64,000 nucleotides of DNA from Harmonia axyridis. Taxonomy: Eukaryota; Arthropoda; Insecta; Coleoptera; Coccinellidae. The notes beneath the pieces were generated by a model that was not told the origin of the DNA, did no database searches, and worked only from the letters and a program-made list of their open reading frames with translations. The DNA lies in NCBI RefSeq assembly GCF_914767665.1, contig NC_059501.1, positions 4,838,501 to 4,902,500 on the forward strand. The letters are read 5' to 3'. The stretch's first letter is position 1; each line of letters starts with the position of its first letter. A program made the position numbers and the translations under genes. Positions 56,990 through 64,000 of the stretch are shown here, piece after piece.

Positions 56990-57931
56990 ACGGGTGTTTT
57001 TTTCGAGGTATATAACTTTAAGTTGGCATTACTGTTCAAAGTGGTGACCGATTTGACAGCTGTCAAGTGATTTATTCTCGGTTTGGTTTGGCAATTCATC
57101 ATGATTAGACTCACGCCTGAACAACGCTTGCAAATAGTGCAATTTCATTTCGAAAATAATGGTTATGTGCGGAATACGTATCGCGCACTACGTCCGTTTT
57201 ATTTTGTTTAACGATGAAGCGCACTTCTGGTTGAATGGCTACGTCAAAAAACAAAACTGCCGCATTTGGAGTGAAGCTAATCCTCAAGTGTATGTCGACA
57301 CACCGTTACATCCAGAAAAACTAACTGTTTGGTGCGCTTTATGGGCTGGTGGAATCATTGGTCCGTACTTCTTCAAAAACGATGATGGCCAGAACGTTAC
57401 AGTCAATGGTGATCGATATAGAGCCATGATTACTAACTTTTTCATTCCTGAATTGGACAACCATGATGTCCAGGAGCTGTGGTTCGAATAAGACGGCGCA
57501 ACATGTCACACAGCTCGTGTCACAATCGATTTATTGAAAGACACGTTTGGTGGTGACCGCCTTATTTCACGTTTTGGACCTGTGAATTGGCCTCCAAGAT
57601 CTTGTGATTTAACACCGCTAGACTACTTTCTGTGGGGCTATGTGAAGTCATTGGTCTATGCGGATAAACCACAAACCCTTGACCATTTGGAAGACAACAT
57701 TCGCCGTGTTATTGCCGATATACGACCACAAATGTTGGAAAAAGTCATCGAAAATTGGTCGCCCAGATTGGACTACATCCGAGCCAGCCGTGGCGGTCAT
57801 ATGCCAGAAATCATATTTAAAATGTAATGCCACAAGATTATCTTGCGGATAAATAAAATTCATGTCAATCGAATAATCCATCGTTGTTTTATTGCAATTT
57901 AAAGTTCTATAGCTCTAAAAAAAACACCCTT
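56990..57931 (+). mobile_element. Mariner family A copy 7
   Basis: 942 bp, ends ACGGGTGTTTTTTTC and AAAAAACACCCTT, flanked by TA at 56988-56989 and 57932-57933. It is inserted in R1. Confidence 0.9.
57101..57827 (+). pseudogene. Family A transposase, shared deletion
   Basis: ATG at 57101 opens MIRLTPEQRLQIVQFHFEN and stops just after the deletion junction. In the other frame ATG at 57159 opens MVMCGIRIAHYVRFILF, which continues directly into NDEAHFWLNGYVKKQN and runs for 110 codons to a stop at the QQD region (Gln codon to TAA). The rest (SCDLTPLDYFLWG to EIIFKM) is open after a 3-bp insertion (FGGDR). The second aspartate lies just after the stop. Confidence 0.85.
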
Positions 57932-57933
57932 TA

Positions 57934-59842
57934 TAATCAACAAGTTGATCGGTCAATCAAAGTTTTATGAAACCCGTCAAAAGAAAATATTTTTGTTGTA
58001 TACTCAACTATTTTCCTTTGAATACAAATTAAGACCATACAATTCGCATTTGACGTTTTATATCGCATCATAATCAATTCTATGTTCCATGATTTATCTA
58101 GTTGGTAACAATGATCCACGCTTTTCCAGGTGCGTTGATTTGAATGTAGGAAATCGAGCAATGTCGAGACTTGGAGAACAAAACTCGAGTGAGTAATTCC
58201 TACGAAAGTCTTAATAATGGAAAGTTATCGTTGAATTATCGCCCGAGCGATTAGAAAAAACGTTCAGTTCGATTTCCTTTTCCGCTGATATTATTTCTTC
58301 AGAAAACGGAAAAACTGAAAAAAAAATCGACGTGATAATGCCCAACTAATCGGCCATTATTATGGAATAACGTATTTTCTTCACGTAATTTATCACTTTT
58401 TTTCGTGATTTCTCTGCGGTTTTAGTTTGTTAATCGTGTTCGGCGGGTTTTTCTCATTCTCAGTTTATATAACAGGAAATTCATTGAGAGTACGCGATAT
58501 AGTAAGAGGATGAATGTAGTGTTACGAGCGATATTTATAGCAAATTTCATTCGAAGCAATTTAAAATCCAGATAAATCTACAATTATTGAAAAATTTATA
58601 CGAAATTCTCAAAATTCAAGATTTTTCGTTAAATGTGGCAACGTTGCAACTTTTTTGGTAGAACAGCTTTTCTTTCTTCATCATATCTAGCTAGTTTCAC
58701 ATCAATTGCTTGAAAATTGCGTCATATAGTTTATTCATAACAATATTCACAAAATCCACACAGACATAAGAAATCATTTTGTTAAGAATACTGAATCTAC
58801 TATGTTCTTCAAAAAAAAATGTCAAATTGTTTTAGAAAAAGCAATCGCATGGATTAAATTAGAATTATCTTGTTTGAAACTTCAAAATTTTAATTATTTG
58901 GGCTGGGCTTTTTCGTTGAAAAATATTGTATTTCTAATTGTTGGAAATAATTAACGAAAAAAATTTAGTTCCATCATCTCTCAAAGAAACGAATCATAAA
59001 TCGAAGATAAAAAGAATTGAATTTAATGTAGGCGTCCATTTCATTCAAAGAGTTGAATGAATTTATAGATAGGATATTATCTTACTTCCTACTATACAGG
59101 AACACTCATTCTATAGTAACAACAATACAGAATAAGATAGACAACATTATTTTAATTGCTGTATTTAGATAAGAATAAGAATCAATATTGTTTTTGACTT
59201 GGTTGAAAAGAACTATTTTTATTGGTAGGATTTCCATATGGATATTACAAATGACCGGTTACATATAACCGAAGAATTTTAAAATAATTCAGAATATAGG
59301 AATAGAATAAAATCAACGTCATATTTGGAATAACCATGCATTTCTCAAATTTCACTTCTACAATTTTCAACAAATGAGGAAATAAAAAATTATCGAAAGC
59401 AATTATTGGATAACAACAATTTTTATGTGATCATTTATAATTAGTTGATGTTACGCATACATATATGTCAAACAATTTTTTTTTGCAAGTGTTGGGCTAT
59501 TATCGAAATGATTTAATGAATTATGATTATGGTAAAGTATGAGAAATTTTGTGTTTATTAAAGGTTGAAGTATTACTTACGTATTACTCTTTGAGGGGTA
59601 AGATTACTTTGAATTTGAAGTAACCATATTTTTGTCTATAGAGTCTTTATTTGTGTTCAAAACCCAAAATGAAAAGGATATCTACCTTTTCTTATTATTT
59701 ATTGGTTATATTTATAATATCTACTCCAAATACATCATAATACATAATCATATACAGGTAATAATGTTTTATACCTCAGTGATGTAATTCGTTTATTTAC
59801 CGAAATAAACTCCATTATTATTATAATACATTTCGCAGAACC
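57934..59842. other. AT-rich stretch with possible splice sites
   Basis: At 58130-58188 a segment of about 59 bp is bounded by a TTTTCCAG acceptor-like and a CTCGA|GTGAGT donor-like site and is open in one frame (NVGNRAMSRLGEQNS). It could be a small exon but may be chance. The rest shows nothing recognisable. Confidence 0.2.
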
Positions 59843-59846
59843 TTAA

Positions 59847-60323
59847 GAGGGAATACCACCAAGTGGCTGCTCAGTTCAAAACCAAATTAGAGATATTTCT
59901 TCTTGAAAATCACCGATTTTCATGGGGTTTTCACATAATTTCCTTTAACAGTAATCTACATGGAAGAAAGTATTCATTTTTAATGAACCAATAAAAAAAA
60001 TGATAACTTTCCTTCTTCTTCTTCTGTTATCATTTTCCGAAAAAAAAATAATGATGTACTTTATACAAAGTACTGATATAATAAAATATTCGTCAAAAAA
60101 AACTACCAGAAATCATTACAAAAGAGGTAAAACTATAATTTCGTTAAAGTCGTCGAACAGTGCTGCCCTCTACTTATTTGCTTCGTAAAAAAGAGAGAAG
60201 ATGAAGTGAATGTACAACTTCGTACACCGTACAAAGTTTGGTCAACGCAGAAGCGCCAAAGGGGAATTGAATGGGTATTAAAGTTTGACTGATACGCGAA
60301 AAACCACGTGGTGGTAATCCCTC
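59847..60323. mobile_element. Non-autonomous element at TTAA target
   Basis: Inverted ends GAGGGAATACCACCAAGTGG and (reverse) GAGGGATTACCACCACGTGG enclose 477 bp. The left flank is TTAA (59843-59846) and the right flank TTGA (60324-60327), a decayed TTAA. TTAA duplication is typical of piggyBac and Kolobok elements. No transposase is inside. Confidence 0.7.
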
Positions 60324-60327
60324 TTGA

Positions 60328-61015
60328 AAGCTAAAATTAACTTTTCAGAATATTTCGAGTTCACAGTGGACAATAATTTCCTACTGAAATTGTATTTAGC
60401 ACGCAAAATATTTATAAACATTAAACGAACATTTCGACAACTATATTGTCATCTAGAACCTAAAACTTCAAACTTACTGTCAGTAAAAGTTACCGATCAA
60501 ATTACGTATCGTTACAATTCGATAAGAATGCTACAACTTCAGTCAACATTATGGTCTGCAAAATGTCAAACTTCATAAATTAGATATCAATTTTCGTACC
60601 TTCATCTAAAGGTGTCCATAAAACCCACGAACTACGTCACTGGTCAAAACAAAATAGTTTCATGAAAGGCGGTTTTCCTAGACTTTTATCAAAATAGACT
60701 ACACAACGGAAAATATGGAGAATCCTCTTTTAAGTTAAGTAATACCCGCACGATAAGATAACAATCCTCTTTTTCAGATAGCACGTGGTTGAGGTTACAT
60801 GTTTTCTTATTCCAGCGGTCACCAAACTTTTCGAACATATTTTCATGCGGCTTCGTTCGAGCCTAAACGATTTTATGCCAGTTGTTCAAGGTCGGTCAGT
60901 TTGATATTATGCTACTAAAAATCGAAGACATCAAAAGAAACAAATTTCATACGAGTTCTATCAGAATTGATGATATACATTATTTGACAAAATATACAAA
61001 AAAAAATTCTTATAC
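60328..61015. other. AT-rich stretch, nothing recognised
   Basis: An 84-codon open frame at 60324-60578 has no motif and overlaps the element edge. No gene is supported. Confidence 0.3.
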
Positions 61016-61337
61016 AGGGTGTTTCTAAATGAGACCTTGGGGGGCTTGTCAGTATGACTCATTTGCTGTCGTTTGAGCTATATTAAGTTATAACCAAAAA
61101 TCAACACTTCATGAGATATTTGACTTCTTGTGATTTTTAAAAGATTCTTATCTCACTTCATTTTTCGTCAATTTTTTCTACGTTGACCAAATTTGATTAT
61201 AATTTAGAATTAACTATGTGGCCAGCGAGAAGTCCGGATCTAACACCGTTAGAAAATACGAAGCAGAGAGAAGATCGAGAGTAAATTTAAGACGGAAGGT
61301 AACAACTGAAGAAATAAGAAAGAGGGCACGTGCTTGT
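61016..61337 (+). pseudogene. Family D Tc1/mariner relic
   Basis: Starts with a terminal motif ACAGGGTGTTTCTAAATGAG. Later, at about 61216, it reads LTMWPARSPDLTPLENTK, the third catalytic position (LTPLE) of a Tc1/mariner transposase, then decays. The middle of the element is missing. It is interrupted by the family A element at 61339. Confidence 0.55.
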
Positions 61338-61338
61338 A

Positions 61339-62278
61339 ACGGGTGTTTTTTTCGAGGTATACAACTTTAAGTTGGCATTACTGTTCAAGATATCGACCGA
61401 TTTAACAGCTGTCAAGTTATTTATTCTCAGTTTGGATTGGCAATTCACCATGAATAGACTCACGCCTGAACAACGCTTGCAAATAGTGCAATTTCATTTC
61501 GAAAATAATGGTTCTGTGCGGAATACGTATCGCGCACTACGTCCATTTTATTTTGTTTAGCGATGAAGCGCACTTCTGGTTGAATGGCTACGTCAATTAA
61601 CAAAACTGACGCATTTGGAGTGAAGCTAATCCTCAAGTGTATGTCGAAACATCGTTACATCCGGAAAAACTGACTGCTTGGTGCGCTTTATGGGCTGGTG
61701 GAATCATTGGTCTGTACTTCTTCAAAAACGATTATGGCCAGAACGTTACAGTCAATGGTGATCGGTATAGAGCCATGATTACTAACTTTTTCATTCCTGA
61801 ATTGAACAACCATGATGTCCAGGAGCTGTGGTTCCAACAAGACGGCGCAACATGTCACACAGCTCGTGGCACAATCGATTTATTGGAAGACACGTTTGGT
61901 GACCGCCTAATTTCACGTTTTGGACTTGTGAATTGGCCTCCAAGATCTTGTGATTTAACACCGCTAGACTACTTTCTGTGGGGCTATGTAAAGTCATTGG
62001 TCTATGCGGATAAGCCACAAACCCTTGACCATTTGAAAGACAACATTCGCCGTGTTATTGCCGATATACGGCCACAAATGTTAGAAAAAGTCATCAGAAA
62101 TTTGACGTCCAGATTGGACTACATCCGAGCCAGCCGTGGCGGTCATATGCCAGAAATCATATTTAAAATGTAATGCCACAAGATTATCTTGCGGATAAAT
62201 AAAATTCATGTCTATCGAAAAATCCATCGTTGTTTTATTGCAAGTTAAAGTTCTATAGCTCTAAAAAAAAACACCTTT
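61339..62278 (+). mobile_element. Mariner family A copy 8
   Basis: 940 bp, ends ACGGGTGTTTTTTTC and AAAAAACACCTTT, flanked by TA at 61337-61338 and 62279-62280. It carries the shared deletion. Confidence 0.9.
61450..62173 (+). pseudogene. Family A transposase, shared deletion
   Basis: ATG at 61450 opens MNRLTPEQRLQIVQFHFEN and RNTYRALRPFYFV, ending at the stop created by the deletion. In the other frame the catalytic region reads SDEAHFWLNGYVN, one stop, then from 61637 an open run of 178 codons: CALWAGGIIGLYF, WFQQDGATCHTARG, NWPPRSCDLTPLDYFLWG, ending EIIFKM. All three aspartates are intact. Apart from the one stop, the alternative frame starting at the ATG in AATAATGGTTCTG is complete. 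Confidence 0.87.
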
Positions 62279-62280
62279 TA

Positions 62281-62751
62281 CAACATTCAACCTCTCCTAT
62301 TCCTATTCAAAATGTAATACAGCATAATTTCGTTTTTTTTTTATACGTATAATATCCTTTTTTTGATGAAATTAATTCAAAATAATCCAAAATACTATAT
62401 ATTGCTGGAAACCAGGCGCTATGAACTATAGGTGTTTCTTCCTTTCTTTTCCTGTTATTGAAATGTTTTTGTACCTCGATTTTTCCATATTCATTAACTA
62501 GTAATTCTTCTTCATATTTGAAAGAAGTCAAGTCTGGATTGGTAATAAGGCCGTCAACATAAAATTACCTCCATAAGAAAAAGTCTATTGGTCCAACTAG
62601 CTTTGTCCAAATCTGGTATCAGTGCTTGACCAAAAAATCTACTCCTACTATTCCTCAACCAGTAGCAAGAATGTTCACAAAAATTCAAAGATTATTTCTC
62701 CACCTACATATTATATACTTCATGTTCTTTACGATCTTTTTTCTCTTACAG
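62281..62751. other. Intron or upstream DNA before the CrebA-like exon
   Basis: AT-rich and without coding signal. It ends in a pyrimidine-rich tract and TTACAG directly before the exon at 62752. Confidence 0.5.
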
Positions 62752-62974
62752 ACGATGCAAGACGTGCTCAGACTCCATTCCTCAGGCGATCTCAGCATAG
62801 AATGGAGCCACTGCGACAAAGAAATTCCTGGTGTTATAATCCACGATAAACTGATGACAGAATCTGCCTTCGGACATGCCACCCTCCTGAGACCCATCAA
62901 AAACGAACATTCCTACAGCCTGAACTCAGAAGGTGGCTCTTTGCCAAATTCACCTCAATCGTACAAAAAAGATG
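62752..62974 (+). CDS. CrebA: Exon of a CrebA / CREB3L1-2-like bZIP factor
   Basis: A 223-bp exon bounded by a strong acceptor (TTTTTTCTCTTACAG) and a strong donor (GATG|GTGAGT at 62975). It reads MQDVLRLHSSGDLSIEW, IPGVIIHDKLMTESAF, LLRPIKNEHSYSLNSEGG and SLPNSPQSYKKD. The EHSYSL...SxPxSP stretch matches the N-terminal region of CREB3L1/OASIS (EHSYSLSGDSAPQSP) and insect CrebA. These are ER-membrane-bound transcription factors whose released N-terminal half activates secretory-pathway genes. The exon lies before the bZIP and transmembrane parts, which must be downstream of this window. The ATG at 62755 could be the start, or an upstream exon may join in phase. Composition is clearly less AT-rich than the flanks. 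The only gene here I identify with good confidence. Confidence 0.75.
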
Positions 62975-62986
62975 GTGAGTATTTAT

Positions 62987-63411
62987 TGGATATGCTCTCT
63001 CGCAAAATCCAAACGCGTCCTTCGATGGGCTGGGGTAAGAGCTGGGCCTCTTGCCGCGACACGAGGCCTTAAATCTTGTTCTCTGAGGCGATTTCTTATT
63101 GTCTGAGTGCTAATTTGCACCCCATGAGTTTGCTCAAGCAGATTTTGAAGGAGGCTAGCGGTTGCAAACCGTTGTCTCAACGAAGAAACTCTCAAGTAAC
63201 GTTCTTGAATGGCAGTTGTTACCCGTGGTCTACCCTGCCCTGGTCTTCGGACATTCATACCTGTCTCCCTGAATCGCTGCAACATTCTGGACACACTTGT
63301 ATGGGAAACTCCAAACCTTTCTGCAATTCTTGTGTATGTCCACCCTTCTTCTCGCAAAACTACCGCTTGGGCACATTCCTCTTGGGTCAAATTGCGTGTT
63401 TCGCGTTGCAT
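62987..63411 (-). pseudogene. Tc1 transposase DNA-binding half, open frame
   Basis: From ATG at 63411 an uninterrupted frame reads MQRETRNLTQEECAQAVV, LREEGWTYTRIAERFGVS, TSVSRMLQRFRETGMNVRR, GQGRPRVTTAIQERYLR, QRFATASLLQNLLEQTHG, RPRVAARGPALTPAHRR and LDFAREHIQ. This is the complete bipartite helix-turn-helix DNA-binding region (PAI and RED with GRPR-like linker). The whole catalytic domain is missing because the copy is truncated. The product, if made, would bind element ends without cutting. It is antisense to the CrebA-like gene, inside its intron. Confidence 0.85.
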
Positions 63412-63687
63412 AGCGATCGAGTGTAGAAAATCTAACGAAAGAAAAACTATTAATCACTAGAATTGATCGAGAACAACTGATTTCAGAATGGAGCCAATAC
63501 ATTCAAAATCTGATAATCTCATCTTTTTTTATTCCTGCTGGGAAAAAACATCTTTATTGAAGAAAAACGTTGAAAGTGGATAACATATGCATGCATAATT
63601 CTGATAAAAATAATTATCATTGAGAACACCTTCAGTTGTAGAATAAATTTGAGATTTCCATAATGTGCGTTAATTATTTTGCGCAGG
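62987..63687 (-). mobile_element. Tc1-like element copy 2, truncated
   Basis: The right end shows the same terminus as copy 1 (reverse: CTGCGCAAAATAATTAACGC) next to TA at about 63688. The left side is cut at 62987, within the transposase linker, only 12 bp after the splice donor of the CrebA-like exon. It shares about 275 bp of 5' UTR with the copy at 35.5-36.7 kb. Confidence 0.8.
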
Positions 63688-63689
63688 TA

Positions 63690-64000
63690 TAATGGTCTCA
63701 CTATAGTTGACTTCTTTGGCTTCAAAATTCTTCCATTATACAAAGGCAAGAGGTTACAACAAAAATTATTGAGCACTTCTTAGAAATATGTGCAACAGTC
63801 TATCAAGAATCTGCAACTCTTTGGTCTATATCTTCCTCAACTAGTTTAAATATCTGTTTTTTGGCAGGACAGTTACAGTTTCTGTACTCAAGTTTTTCCA
63901 GAACTAGAGTATGGCTCACCTACTTGCATTTTCACAATAAAACAAATCTTATAATGCCCTCTATATCGGTATGAATGAAGCCAACTCTCCTCTAGATTGG
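63690..64000. other. Intronic stretch, nothing recognised
   Basis: On the minus strand a short open stretch (NCNCPAKKQIFKLVEEDI) has protein-like composition but no recognised family. It is presumably intron of the CrebA-like gene. Confidence 0.25.

Overview
This is an AT-rich piece of insect-like nuclear genome. It has short GT-AG introns, AATAAA signals, many Tc1/mariner, hAT-like, LINE and Penelope relics, and one clear coding exon of a CREB3L/CrebA-type bZIP factor. No bacterial genes, CRISPR array, rRNA operon or tRNA gene was seen. A beetle or another holometabolous insect is plausible, but the sequence alone does not fix the order.

Layout. Positions 1-3730 hold transposase and LINE debris and a palindromic 879-bp MITE. 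Positions 3728-11079 are a three-level nest: a non-autonomous hAT-like repeat (here called R1) carries a deleted mariner (3773-4711) and a 6267-bp fold-back element (4747-11013). The fold-back has long inverted arms of 144-bp tandem repeats, a perfect 9-bp target duplication and a single PHD-finger exon between the arms. Positions 11080-18150 are mostly featureless and contain one mariner copy. Positions 18157-26590 hold a full-length but dead mariner, dispersed repeat R3, a relic of a multicopy arthropod ORF and a hAT fragment lying between the two halves of an older mariner. Positions 26591-38580 hold R1 copies, mariner relics, a possible spliced host gene end on the minus strand (33.4-33.8 kb), and an R3 copy split by R1, which itself contains a Tc1 element. 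Positions 39808-40988 hold a Penelope-like fragment with a GIY-YIG nuclease domain and a hammerhead-like RNA motif. Positions 41000-62300 are repeats and relics with a second copy of the MITE, five more copies of the main mariner family, and a few low-repeat patches that may be regulatory. Positions 62752-62974 are the CrebA-like exon, with a Tc1 fragment starting 12 bp after its splice donor.

Most of the window therefore looks like intron or upstream DNA of the CrebA-like gene filled by transposons. The dominant family (family A, DD41D-type catalytic spacing) is present in eight copies. Six share one internal deletion that removes the DNA-binding region and leaves a catalytic-domain reading frame, which suggests that one deleted element was mobilised repeatedly. 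The fold-back element with its PHD finger is the least ordinary object in the window.
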